A stretch of DNA of 33,611 bases, from NCBI GenBank assembly GCA_018657475.1, contig JABHXC010000019.1:1-33611 (forward strand), written 5' to 3'. Shown piece after piece: positions 6,864 through 14,373 of this stretch. Source of the DNA: Candidatus Woesearchaeota archaeon (GTDB lineage Archaea; Nanobdellota; Nanobdellia; Woesearchaeales; GW2011-AR9). Made by a program: the position numbers and the translations under genes. The notes under the pieces are model-generated. The model made no database searches. It worked only from the letters and a program-made list of their open reading frames with translations, and had not been told where the DNA came from. Each line of letters begins with the position of its first letter. Within the stretch, counting starts at the first letter, position 1.

Positions 6864-8901
6864 TTTTTAATCTACCCGTAAAAGAATTTTCCATTACTTT
6901 TTCAAAATCTTCAATAACTAATTTTTTCTTGAACAAAGGACAATCTGTAACAAAACTTTCCATCTCGCCACCTTCTCCTCCGACATGTAATCCATTTTTA
7001 GCATTAATTTTTTTCAATTTAACAAGATCATCATTATCGATCTCTTTCCCTAAAAAACTTTTGTTTAATCCATCACCGGCAATTGCAGTAAATATGAATT
7101 TAAAACCTAATTGTAATAACTCTTCCATTTCTTTTTCTTGTGGTTTATGCCATAATGGAGAAAATATCTTCAATCCTAAATCATCACAAATTTTTTCAAT
7201 TCTATTTCTTTGATATGTGGAAAAGATAGCTCCTGTAACCACCCCTTCAATCTGAAATTCTTCCTTAGCTTTCTTTAAAGCAATAATCAAATCATCTAAT
7301 TCTTTTTCTTTTTTACCTTCAGTATCTTGAAAAATTATAGGTAGTCCCATAGCTTCTGCTTGATAAGAAGCCAACTCAATAGCAGGAGTATGAAACATGT
7401 AAGAATCTTTATTAGCAGATTTTAATGTAATTAAACATGATAAAGAATAATTCTGTTGTTGCATGATGTATGCAGCATAAGTAGAATCTTTCCCTGAGGA
7501 AAATAACACTCCTAATTTTAAATTATGTTGTGGATAAAATTGTCGCAAATATGCAGATTTAGTTAAACCATTTTTCTTTGATAATTTTCCTAGTGCATTA
7601 TCAATCCTGGATCCATATTGTGCCGCTACTTTCTTCCTTAGTGCAAATACTTCAGGAATCCCTTCAGATAAAGCAATTTCACGAAGAACCATCTTTGTTT
7701 TTTCATCTACTATTTTGTACTGTTCGGGAATTTTAAGAGCATAACTCACCAGTTCTTTATCTAAAAATGGCAAACGTAATTCTAAATTGTTCGCCATGGT
7801 TAAAACGTCATCTCTGTACAAATCTCTTTCATACATTTTTAATAACCCTGAAACACATTCCTGATTAATGTTACTAGACTTTTTATGACGATCATATCCA
7901 GCAAAAATTTCTTCACTTCCTAAACCAGAAAATAATACTTTACATCCATCTTTTTTGGCTTCTTCACATGCTAAATAAAATGTTAAAGCTACCCCTACTT
8001 TAACAACATTTGAATCTTCAATTAATGGAACAATCTTTTCTAAGTATGAAGGGATGTCTTCTTGTTTAATTGTAATCACTTTAAGATCCAAATCCAATTC
8101 CGCGGCAACTTCCCTAGCAGAAACTAAATCTTTTGGTACAACACCATCTGTTTCTAAAGCAACTGTGTAACAAGTAAATTCATATTTCTCATTTTTCAAG
8201 TAATTTGCAATGTATGTGGAGTCAATACCTCCAGAAAATAATAAACCTAATTTCTTTCCAGGAATTCTTTTTTCAATAGCTTTATGTAACAACTTCTGTG
8301 TTTTATTAAGTATATCTTCTTTGCCAATATCTAATTCAGGCAAGTAATGAAAGAATTCTCTTTGTTTTTCTGTAATAGTTTTGGTTTCAATGTCATAAAC
8401 GATCATTTTTCTGGGGTTCAACTCTTGTACATGTAGATAATTTAATGAATCTAAAACTTTCATTTCAGAAGCAAAAGAAAAATGTTCAGTAGTTATAGAG
8501 AACCACAATGGTTTTATTCCTAAAATATCTCTAACAATAAACACTTTTCCTTCATTGTAATAAGCAAAAGCAAAAACGCCATCTAACTCTTCAATTTTTT
8601 CTAAACCAAACTTATCTAAAAATCCTAATAACAATTCTGCATCATTTTTTGCAGGCAATAAATACTTTTCACTCAATTCTTTCCAGTTATAAATTTCACA
8701 ATTAGCCACTAATGTTCCTTTTCCTTGTAAAGGCTGTTGAACATGCCCTACAATTGAATGTAATGTGTGACCAAAGTAACTATTCTTAGAAATTTCAGTA
8801 AAACTCTGTCCATCTTTCCCTCTTTCATGTAATAACTTTAATGCCTGAGCTACTTGTTTCTCTGCCTCAAGATGTCCAATTACTCCAATAATACCGCACA
8901 T
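6835..8901 (-). CDS. Asparagine synthetase B fused to diphthine-ammonia ligase (Dph6-like)
   Basis: This 688-residue protein has three domains. Residues 1 to about 190 form an N-terminal-nucleophile glutaminase with Cys2, the oxyanion Asn67 and Asp87. Residues about 195-435 form an asparagine synthase with SGGIDS at 223-228 and the motif LELRLPFLDKELV. Residues about 460-688 are a second PP-loop domain with SSGKDS at 468-473 and GGEGGE at 641-646, the hallmark of the Dph6/ATP_bind_4 family that amidates diphthine on elongation factor 2. The obvious inference is that glutamine-derived ammonia could serve both synthetase sites. By eye the Arg that holds the glutamine carboxylate in E. coli AsnB (Arg49) appears to be Leu here. 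TTTTAAAA at 8923-8930 supports a leaderless ATG. Confidence 0.92.
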   Translation of the reverse strand: MCGIIGVIGHLEAEKQVAQALKLLHERGKDGQSFTEISKNSYFGHTLHSIVGHVQQPLQGKGTLVANCEIYNWKELSEKYLLPAKNDAELLLGFLDKFGLEKIEELDGVFAFAYYNEGKVFIVRDILGIKPLWFSITTEHFSFASEMKVLDSLNYLHVQELNPRKMIVYDIETKTITEKQREFFHYLPELDIGKEDILNKTQKLLHKAIEKRIPGKKLGLLFSGGIDSTYIANYLKNEKYEFTCYTVALETDGVVPKDLVSAREVAAELDLDLKVITIKQEDIPSYLEKIVPLIEDSNVVKVGVALTFYLACEEAKKDGCKVLFSGLGSEEIFAGYDRHKKSSNINQECVSGLLKMYERDLYRDDVLTMANNLELRLPFLDKELVSYALKIPEQYKIVDEKTKMVLREIALSEGIPEVFALRKKVAAQYGSRIDNALGKLSKKNGLTKSAYLRQFYPQHNLKLGVLFSSGKDSTYAAYIMQQQNYSLSCLITLKSANKDSYMFHTPAIELASYQAEAMGLPIIFQDTEGKKEKELDDLIIALKKAKEEFQIEGVVTGAIFSTYQRNRIEKICDDLGLKIFSPLWHKPQEKEMEELLQLGFKFIFTAIAGDGLNKSFLGKEIDNDDLVKLKKINAKNGLHVGGEGGEMESFVTDCPLFKKKLVIEDFEKVMENSFTGRLKIKKISLVEK

Positions 8902-8922
8902 AATTATCTTTTTCGATCTATC

Positions 8923-8930
8923 TTTTAAAA
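8923..8930 (-). promoter_or_regulatory. TATA box of the AsnB-Dph6 fusion gene
   Basis: TTTTAAAA is centred 26 bases upstream of the minus-strand ATG at 8901, consistent with a leaderless transcript. The divergent gene at 8983 has its own box (TTAAATAA, about 8954-8961). Confidence 0.55.
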
Positions 8931-8982
8931 TATCTTCCCTAATGGCATAAAAGTTAAATAATATTTCATCTCAAAATCAATC

Positions 8983-9474
8983 ATGAGTCATGAAACACCT
9001 TCTGCAAAGTTAACTAGGCTGTTAACAAATTATGATCTTTTTGAAGAACCCGAGTATCCAAGAACATTTGAAACCCCTGGAAGTAGTATTTTGGTTCAAG
9101 TTGAAGAATGTTATTATTCACCAGAAACCGCCAGAAAAGATAACATAGAATTAACAAAACAAGATGCAAGAAATGTTATTGGTGTAAATGAACCTAAAAA
9201 GTATTATTTATCATCTTCATGGCTTAGAGTTTATGATGAAAAAACAGGAGAGGCAATTCTAGATGGGGGGTCTATAGAGGTTATTGCTAATGTTCTTTTA
9301 GATATTGAAGAAAGTGGTGATTCGTTTTCTTACAGCAGAACAAGAATGGTTACTCATGGCGATGTTGAAGATGGTTTTTATGCTATAGGTGGATTATCTA
9401 CAAAACAAGTAAACTCTTTAGACGCTGCGATTAGAAAAGAATTAGAAAAAAGATTCAACTTACCTAATATGTAA
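8983..9474 (+). CDS. Hypothetical 163-residue soluble protein
   Basis: Not recognised. The sequence looks like a compact alpha/beta protein. An acidic N-terminus rich in Pro, Glu and Tyr (residues 18-30) is followed by alternating strands such as SSSWLRVYDEKTGEAILDGG and a C-terminal helix (DAAIRKELEKRF). There is no signal peptide, membrane helix or cysteine cluster. TTAAATAA lies about 26 bases before the ATG. The 3' end overlaps the convergent DRG GTPase gene by 15 bases. No function is proposed. Confidence 0.7.
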   Translation: MSHETPSAKLTRLLTNYDLFEEPEYPRTFETPGSSILVQVEECYYSPETARKDNIELTKQDARNVIGVNEPKKYYLSSSWLRVYDEKTGEAILDGGSIEVIANVLLDIEESGDSFSYSRTRMVTHGDVEDGFYAIGGLSTKQVNSLDAAIRKELEKRFNLPNM

Positions 9475-10557
9475 CTCTAAAATATCACCCTCTTTTAAAA
9501 CATGTTTCATCATTAATCTTTGTCCAGGAAATTTTGCACTTTCCCCCCATACGCGAGAAAATTTAAACCGTTTAACAAAATCTTTGTGAGTTTTTCTACA
9601 AACATCACCTACCGTAGAACCTTTTTGAATAATCATTGGTTCAATCATATCAGCCTCTTTACGTGGTTCTTTCATGTAAACTCGCATAAAATCTAACTTT
9701 TGAAAAATAATTTCTCTTAATTTAGAAATACCCTTATCTAATTCGGCAGAAACGGCTATGTCTCCATTAACTAGTTTCATTACTTTTTTAAGTTCTCTTT
9801 TACTAACTAAATCTGCTTTGGTAACACATGTTAGTGCAGGCAAATATTTTCTTCCAGTTTCAATACAATCAATGAAATCATCAATATCAATTTTACTTCT
9901 TATCAAAACTTCTGCGTTAACCAGTTTAAATTCCCGCATAATTTTTTTAAGTGTATCATCATCAACATTTAATTTAACGGTTTTACCAATTTGAATCCCG
10001 CCTTTGGATTTTTTCTTAATGTACACTTCTGGTTTCTTTTTATTTAATCTAATTCTTGACTCCCAAACTTCTCTAATAATGGCAGGATAATGTTGTGGTG
10101 CCGTTGCATCAACAACAATTAAAACCAAATCTGCATTTTGAATAACTGCTAGTACTTCTCTTCCTCTTCCTTTTCCAGAAGCTGCACCTGAAACTATTCC
10201 AGGTACGTCAAGAATTTGAATTTTTGCTTGTTTATAATTCATAACTCCTGGAACAACAGAGAGTGTAGTGAATGCATAAGCTCCAACTTCAGATTTAGCA
10301 GAAGTTAATTTGTTTAATAATGTTGACTTACCTGCAGAAGGAAATCCTAACAATAGTGCAGTTCCATCCCCGGATTTTCTTACAGAATAACCATGGTCAG
10401 ATCTTCCAGTTTTTTTTGCAGAACGATTTTCTTGTTGACCTTTTAGCTTAGCAATTTTTGCTTTAACAATTCCAATATGTGCTTGCGTTGCTTTGTTATA
10501 TTTGGTTTTCTTTATCTCGTCCTGTAATTCTTTAATTTTTGCTGAATAATCAACCAT
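9460..10557 (-). CDS. DRG-family GTPase with TGS domain
   Basis: Developmentally regulated GTP-binding (Rbg/DRG) family, Obg-related, thought to act with ribosomes in the cytoplasm. The order is a basic helical N-terminus (1-60), P-loop GFPSAGKS at 71-78, the switch region SEVGAYAFTT (89-98), DVPG at 117-120, then the inserted DRG-specific S5D2-like part, the base-recognition motif TKAD and a C-terminal TGS domain ending LKEGDILELHIR. At 365 residues it matches archaeal and eukaryotic DRG rather than bacterial Obg. The gene is divergent from the MscS-like gene at 10656, and its 3' end overlaps the convergent gene at 8983-9474. Family assignment is very secure; the cellular target is not known from sequence. 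Confidence 0.95.
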   Translation of the reverse strand: MVDYSAKIKELQDEIKKTKYNKATQAHIGIVKAKIAKLKGQQENRSAKKTGRSDHGYSVRKSGDGTALLLGFPSAGKSTLLNKLTSAKSEVGAYAFTTLSVVPGVMNYKQAKIQILDVPGIVSGAASGKGRGREVLAVIQNADLVLIVVDATAPQHYPAIIREVWESRIRLNKKKPEVYIKKKSKGGIQIGKTVKLNVDDDTLKKIMREFKLVNAEVLIRSKIDIDDFIDCIETGRKYLPALTCVTKADLVSKRELKKVMKLVNGDIAVSAELDKGISKLREIIFQKLDFMRVYMKEPRKEADMIEPMIIQKGSTVGDVCRKTHKDFVKRFKFSRVWGESAKFPGQRLMMKHVLKEGDILELHIR

Positions 10558-10626
10558 AATGCTTTCTCGTTCTTACCCTTCTTTAATCTTTTCCTGTAGA
10601 ACAACAAAACAACCCTTTTCGCAATG

Positions 10627-10634
10627 TTTATAAA
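10627..10634 (+). promoter_or_regulatory. TATA box of the MscS-like gene
   Basis: A perfect TTTATAAA is centred 26 bases before the ATG at 10656, which predicts a leaderless transcript. Confidence 0.7.
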
Positions 10635-10655
10635 CCGTTTCTCATAAAAAAAGGT

Positions 10656-11201
10656 ATGGTTAATACTACTTTAGCGCAAGGGGTTGAGACTGCACAAAAT
10701 CTCACTGCCAACATTGCGGTAGGTATTGTTATCCTTTTTATCGGTTTTGCAATTGGTGTTCTTGCAAAAAAATTTCTTTTAAGAATATTTAAAGAGATTG
10801 AACTTAATAAATGGTCAAAGAAACTAAATATTAATTTTAATCTTGAGAGAGGAGTAAGTTCATTAATTTCTGTAATAATTTACTTAATCACAATCATTTT
10901 GTTTTTGAACCATCTTGGTGTAACTTCTATAGTTTTGTGGGTAGTTATAGGGGCAACTTTACTGTTAGCCATTTTAACATTTTTAGTTGGAGTTAGAGAT
11001 CTTATTCCAAATTTATTGGCATACTTTATTTTAAAAAGAAAGAAACATGTTAAAGTAGGCAAAGTAGTAAAAATAAGAGAAATTTCAGGAACTGTTGAAA
11101 GAGTTGGTTACTTAGAAACAGAGATTAAAACTGAACAGAAAGACACATTGTATGTGCCAAATTCTCTTTTCTTAAGAAATAAGTTATGGATAAAACGTTA
11201 A
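10656..11201 (+). CDS. Minimal MscS-like mechanosensitive channel protein
   Basis: Predicted small-conductance mechanosensitive channel core in the cytoplasmic membrane. The 181-residue protein has an N-terminal membrane helix (about 17-45), two more helices (about 67-90 and 93-125), then a short MscS beta domain with the familiar run GKVVKIREISGTVERVGYLE and ending YVPNSLFLRNKLWIKR. The large C-terminal alpha/beta vestibule of E. coli MscS (286 residues) is missing, so this is a stripped-down family member. It may gate osmotically, but a channel function without the vestibule is an inference. It converges with the UPF0147 gene, with the stop codons overlapping by 4 bases. Confidence 0.85.
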   Translation: MVNTTLAQGVETAQNLTANIAVGIVILFIGFAIGVLAKKFLLRIFKEIELNKWSKKLNINFNLERGVSSLISVIIYLITIILFLNHLGVTSIVLWVVIGATLLLAILTFLVGVRDLIPNLLAYFILKRKKHVKVGKVVKIREISGTVERVGYLETEIKTEQKDTLYVPNSLFLRNKLWIKR

Positions 11202-11434
11202 TTAGAATTACTTTCAAGCATACTTACAACTTCCCACACTTGTGTTCTGTGATAAGAAGATATATCTGAAGAACCAACATCTTCAAGAATGGAAACTGCT
11301 TTTTCAACTGCTAGTAATGAATTATTTTGTAATAATGATATTACTTCATTTGCACTTTCTTTAAATCGTTTATTAATACCAGATTCTTCTTTCATCTCTT
11401 CAAGAAAAGTAATCACTTCTTGTCTATTGCTCAT
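11198..11434 (-). CDS. UPF0147 family protein
   Basis: Small helical archaeal protein of unknown function. The pattern fits UPF0147: a helix with EVITFLEEMKEE, then SANEVISLLQ, AVEKAVSILEDV and the closing WEVVSMLE. I start it at the ATG at 11434 (MSNRQ, 78 residues) because a longer frame would need a TTG inside the prefoldin gene. The ATG overlaps the end of the prefoldin beta gene by 11 bases. It is the last gene of the minus-strand cluster with L37Ae, rpoP and prefoldin beta, so it is probably co-translated. That context hints at a role near protein synthesis or folding, but none is established. Confidence 0.85.
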   Translation of the reverse strand: MSNRQEVITFLEEMKEESGINKRFKESANEVISLLQNNSLLAVEKAVSILEDVGSSDISSYHRTQVWEVVSMLESNSN

Positions 11435-11747
11435 TTTTTTCTTGTGCAACAGCTACTGCCTGTTTTTGTAATTCTTCAATTTGCTCTTGCAATTTTTGTT
11501 CTTGTATTTTAAAATTTTTCAAACGCAATTCAGATTTTTCTTTTTGTTCAGAAACATTTTTTTTTGCTTTATCTGTTGGCGTTGCAATCATTAATTTTCC
11601 AACAATCCTATATGCTTTATCGGTTGTTTCTAATTCATTAAGTGCAGAATTTAATTCAACAATTTCTGTTTGTAAAAATTGACGTCTTTCTTGTATATGT
11701 TGCAAATTATGCTGTGCAAGTTGTAATTGACGAATATGGTCACTCAT
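11424..11747 (-). CDS. pfdB: Prefoldin subunit beta
   Basis: Chaperone subunit of the hexameric archaeal prefoldin, which delivers unfolded protein to the thermosome. The 107-residue sequence has the classic form: an N-terminal coiled coil (LQLAQHNLQHIQERRQFLQ), a central beta-hairpin (DKAYRIVGKLMI, about residues 43-54) and a C-terminal coiled coil rich in Glu, Lys and Gln. The ATG at 11747 overlaps the rpoP stop codon as ATGA, so the two are translationally coupled. The stop lies within the start region of the UPF0147 gene. The length and hairpin position fit the beta rather than the alpha subunit. Confidence 0.93.
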   Translation of the reverse strand: MSDHIRQLQLAQHNLQHIQERRQFLQTEIVELNSALNELETTDKAYRIVGKLMIATPTDKAKKNVSEQKEKSELRLKNFKIQEQKLQEQIEELQKQAVAVAQEKNEQ

Positions 11748-11878
11748 CGTGCTTTAACTTTGTTTACCGTTCTTCGGTCTTTAAAGAGAATTTTTCCACC
11801 ACAATACGGGCACCGTACTCTAGTTCGTGTATATTCTTCATCAACTTTCTTTCCACAGTCAAAACAAATGTAATACAT
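11744..11878 (-). CDS. rpoP: DNA-directed RNA polymerase subunit P (Rpb12 homologue)
   Basis: A 44-residue zinc-ribbon subunit that helps hold the archaeal RNA polymerase assembly platform. Read on the minus strand it begins MYYICFDCGKK and continues with RCPYCGGKILFKDRRT. Cys5, Cys8, Cys23 and Cys26 make an intact CxxC...CxxC zinc site, followed by the characteristic GGKILFK turn. The start lies 11 bases after the L37Ae stop. The stop is shared with the prefoldin beta start (ATGA). Its size is normal for archaeal RpoP. In contrast to L37Ae next door, all four zinc ligands are kept. Confidence 0.93.
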   Translation of the reverse strand: MYYICFDCGKKVDEEYTRTRVRCPYCGGKILFKDRRTVNKVKAR

Positions 11879-11889
11879 ATTTCTTATCC

Positions 11890-12084
11890 TCACTTCGGTG
11901 TGTACGCTTTTCCAGCAAATTTAACACCGGTTTTTTTACAGATCCAAATACCTGCTGCCACTCGTTTCACACTCATTTTGTTACAGAAAGGACTTTTATG
12001 TTTTGCCCGTTGCTGTTTTTCAATCTGTCCAAATTTCTTTTTAGGCTTTCTTCCGTATCTTGCTCCAAATCGTTTTGTTGGCAT
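11890..12084 (-). CDS. rpl37ae: 50S ribosomal protein L37Ae (eL43) with a half-lost zinc finger
   Basis: Large-subunit ribosomal protein. The signature RFGARYGRKPKKK and the stretch SVKRVAAGIWIC...KFAGKAY are diagnostic. The usual family carries four zinc-binding cysteines (CPxC...CxxC). Here only Cys34 and Cys49 remain; the other two positions are Ser31 and Thr52, so classic zinc binding is unlikely. The protein is also slightly short (64 residues). The ATG is preceded by a GAGG Shine-Dalgarno-like run. It lies only 28 bases after the tRNA-Pro gene on the same strand, so its mRNA may be cut from a tRNA-containing transcript. Confidence 0.93.
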   Translation of the reverse strand: MPTKRFGARYGRKPKKKFGQIEKQQRAKHKSPFCNKMSVKRVAAGIWICKKTGVKFAGKAYTPK

Positions 12085-12112
12085 ATTTTTTTCCTCGTAA
12101 TTGTAAAATCAA

Positions 12113-12187
12113 TGGGGCCGCCCGGATTTGAACCGGGGTCCAAGCGTCCCAAACGCTCAATGCTAGGCCAGGCTACACTACGGCCCC
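12113..12187 (-). tRNA. tRNA-Pro (UGG anticodon)
   Basis: Read on the minus strand, a 7-bp acceptor stem GGGGCCG/CGGCCCC is perfect. The anticodon stem GAGCG/CGCTT encloses the loop TTTGGGA, giving anticodon TGG. The T arm has the standard GGTTCAAATCC. The D arm is a weak stem with two wobbles (GTGT...GCAT). Position 73 is A and no CCA is encoded. There is no intron. The 3' end is 28 bases from the L37Ae start codon. Confidence 0.95.
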
Positions 12188-12232
12188 GTAGTGTGTTTAT
12201 AAAGTTTCTGCCTAAATTCCCCAAAATTAAAT

Positions 12233-12244
12233 CCTTTTAAAAGG
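12233..12244 (-). promoter_or_regulatory. Palindromic TATA-like element, candidate tRNA-Pro promoter
   Basis: CCTTTTAAAAGG is a perfect 12-base palindrome. On the minus strand it would start transcription near 12212, giving a 5' leader of about 25 bases for the tRNA. A closer TTTATAAA at 12196-12203 is too near the tRNA 5' end to direct a complete tRNA at normal spacing. Confidence 0.4.
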
Positions 12245-12305
12245 TTTATGGTTACACTATAGACAAATCAGCTTTTTTGACGATTTATTCTACTTATAAG
12301 CAATA

Positions 12306-12313
12306 TTTATAAG
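12306..12313 (+). promoter_or_regulatory. TATA box of the coiled-coil orphan
   Basis: TTTATAAG is centred about 27 bases upstream of the ATG at 12337 and predicts a leaderless transcript. Confidence 0.6.
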
Positions 12314-12336
12314 TCTTTGAGAGTTTATATCTTTCT

Positions 12337-13251
12337 ATGAAAAAAGAAGATGTAGAAAAACACGTTAATAGTGCTGTTAAATGGGCTGCAACCGAGCATT
12401 ATTATTTTAAAGAGTTATTTGACGATTTAAACAAATTAAAAGCTGCACTAGCTGTAGGAAAAGAAAATGAAGCAGTACGGGATATTAAAGAAGCATTAGG
12501 CGATTTCAGATATATTAGCCGGGCTGAAACACGTTTACAGAGTCAAGAGCAGCATGTTGAACAGTTTATTGAGAAGTTATTAGATCACGAAGCTAAAATT
12601 GATGGGAAAATAAGTGTTCGTACGATGCAGCACTTGCTGCAGAGACTGCATGAAGAGGCTGCTCAATTGATTGCTGATTCTTCCAGATATGAAGGGAAAA
12701 TAAAAGAGTTATTAACACATTTACATGATGAAATAAAAGATCATGAATTTGAGCAAGCTCAGCAAGTGTTACAACAAGTAGAAGAATTAATTACTGATGC
12801 TGAAAAATGGTTAGCAGCGCTTCTAATTGACATTAAAAGAGCAAAGAAGATTATTGTAGATTCTAATTTTGATAAAGAAATCAAGAGAGAAGATCTTGGT
12901 TTAGAAGACTTTAGTAATCCTCAAACACGAGCAGCTATAAAAGCATTAGCAATAAATTATGGTGTAACGGTGGGATCTGTCAATGAGCAAGGTTTTTCAG
13001 CTAGTTTTGGTAAACATGGGGCCACAATATCACTTAATGTTCGCAATGGTCGTTTTGGAATCACTTGTACAAGACTAGAATCTAATAGTTCATTTCATCG
13101 TAATATTAATGCAGGATATTCAATTTTAAAGAGGTATAGTTATCCTTCTTTCAAAGCTTACTTCATTCGTTTCTTAGAAGTTCTACAAGAAGCTGTTGAA
13201 ATGCGGTCAAGAAAAGATATTCACAAGAGACTACTAGAAGAAAAATTATAG
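12337..13251 (+). CDS. Hypothetical coiled-coil protein, 304 residues
   Basis: Not recognised. Residues 1 to about 175 are almost entirely helical and rich in Glu, Lys, Gln and His, with heptad-like spacing (for example LLQRLHEEAAQLI and QQVLQQVEELI), so an extended coiled coil or helical bundle is likely. Residues about 185-304 look like a separate alpha/beta domain (ALAINYGVTVGSV, FSASFGKHGATISLNV) ending in a helix (SFKAYFIRFLEVLQEAVEM). No signal peptide or membrane helix is present. It lies alone between the divergent tRNA operon and the convergent M24 peptidase gene, only 8 bases from the latter. It might be a structural or adaptor protein, but nothing in the sequence decides this. Confidence 0.75.
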   Translation: MKKEDVEKHVNSAVKWAATEHYYFKELFDDLNKLKAALAVGKENEAVRDIKEALGDFRYISRAETRLQSQEQHVEQFIEKLLDHEAKIDGKISVRTMQHLLQRLHEEAAQLIADSSRYEGKIKELLTHLHDEIKDHEFEQAQQVLQQVEELITDAEKWLAALLIDIKRAKKIIVDSNFDKEIKREDLGLEDFSNPQTRAAIKALAINYGVTVGSVNEQGFSASFGKHGATISLNVRNGRFGITCTRLESNSSFHRNINAGYSILKRYSYPSFKAYFIRFLEVLQEAVEMRSRKDIHKRLLEEKL

Positions 13252-13259
13252 ATTTTACC

Positions 13260-14294
13260 TCACAAACTGATCAATTTTTTACTACTTTTAGTCAATATTT
13301 TAGTTTTCCCATCAAAAACAAGAGTATCTTCAATTCTTAACCCATATTTTCCAGGGAAATATACTCCTGGTTCAATGGTAAAAACATGACCTCTTTCAAT
13401 TTTTTCTTTACTTCCCCCACCAACTCTTGGAGATTCATGAACATCAATTCCAATACCATGTCCTAAAGCGTGAGTAAACTGTTTATCATACTTTCCAAGA
13501 ATTTTCCTAGATACAGAATCTAATTCTCCATAAGTGACTCCTTTGCTAGCAGTTTCAATAGCGCTTTCCTGAGCTTTTAATAACAACCCATACATTTCTC
13601 TCTCTGCTTTAGTAGGTTTTCCTAAAAATACCATTCTAGTCATGTCTGCGTTATAATTTTTGTATGAAGCTCCAAAATCCATTAACAAAAATCCTCTTTT
13701 TAATGGAGTTAAGCTAACTTTATGATGTGGCACTGCGGCATTCTTGCCCATAGCTACTATTGTGGGAAAACCAACACCGCCTCCTTGGCTTTTAATAGAA
13801 TCTTCTAAGAACAATGCTACATCTTGTTCCGTTTTAAACTTTCGTCTATTAAATTTCTTAACGAAAGATGAAAAAGCATTATCTGTAATTGTGCAAGCTT
13901 TTGCAATTTTATTAATTTCAGCCGAAGTTTTAGTAGTCCTTAATACCGTAACATCTTTACTTATATCAACAAATCTTGCTTTAGGAAATAATTTTTTCAA
14001 ACCTTCATATGTTGCAACAGTTAGTTTATCTTTGTTTACTCCTAAACTAATAGCCCTATTGTGACTAATTTTCTTTTGCCATCCTAGTTTAAAATGACGA
14101 ATAGTTACACCTTTGATCGGTTTTGCTTTATCTAATGCAGAAACATAAACAACAGCACTTCTTTGAGTAACCAACAATATTGCAGGATCAAAAGCCTGCT
14201 GAGTAAAGTAAGTAATATTTGGATCAGGAGAAGATAACCATACTAAGTCAATTTTCTTTTTTCTGAGTATGCTTCTAAATTCAATAAGTTTCAT
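13260..14294 (-). CDS. M24 family aminopeptidase (Xaa-Pro dipeptidase-like)
   Basis: Predicted cytoplasmic metallopeptidase that removes an N-terminal residue, probably before proline. Residues 1 to about 120 form a creatinase-like N-domain (DLVWLSSPDPNITYFT). The rest is the pita-bread catalytic domain. All five metal ligands are visible: Asp206 (DFGASY), Asp217 (NADMTR), His279 (HALGHGIG), Glu308 (IEPGVY) and Glu322 (RIEDT). His190 (VPHH) is in the usual substrate-binding place. At 344 residues it is the length of archaeal prolidase-like PepQ. It is divergent from the M16 peptidase gene at 14374, so two peptidases share one intergenic region of 79 bases. Confidence 0.93.
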   Translation of the reverse strand: MKLIEFRSILRKKKIDLVWLSSPDPNITYFTQQAFDPAILLVTQRSAVVYVSALDKAKPIKGVTIRHFKLGWQKKISHNRAISLGVNKDKLTVATYEGLKKLFPKARFVDISKDVTVLRTTKTSAEINKIAKACTITDNAFSSFVKKFNRRKFKTEQDVALFLEDSIKSQGGGVGFPTIVAMGKNAAVPHHKVSLTPLKRGFLLMDFGASYKNYNADMTRMVFLGKPTKAEREMYGLLLKAQESAIETASKGVTYGELDSVSRKILGKYDKQFTHALGHGIGIDVHESPRVGGGSKEKIERGHVFTIEPGVYFPGKYGLRIEDTLVFDGKTKILTKSSKKLISL

Positions 14295-14344
14295 TATAAT
14301 AAAGAAATAAATTTTACCTAATAAAGCTTCCTTCTCCCAGAATG

Positions 14345-14352
14345 CTTATAAA
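14345..14352 (+). promoter_or_regulatory. TATA box of the M16 peptidase gene
   Basis: CTTATAAA is centred about 25-26 bases upstream of the ATG at 14374, consistent with a leaderless mRNA. Confidence 0.6.
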
Positions 14353-14373
14353 CCTTAAAAATAAGCTTATTCT

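Noticed and set aside
11435-11449. Longer UPF0147 start at TTG 11449
   Set aside because: The ATG at 11434 fits the family N-terminus and the start/stop overlap pattern of the operon.
12196-12203. TTTATAAA as the tRNA-Pro promoter
   Set aside because: It is centred only about 13 bases from the tRNA 5' end, so normal spacing would start transcription inside the tRNA.
12109-12240. Plus-strand frame containing GPPGFEPGSKRPKRS-like residues
   Set aside because: This is the well-known spurious translation of a tRNA gene on the opposite strand.
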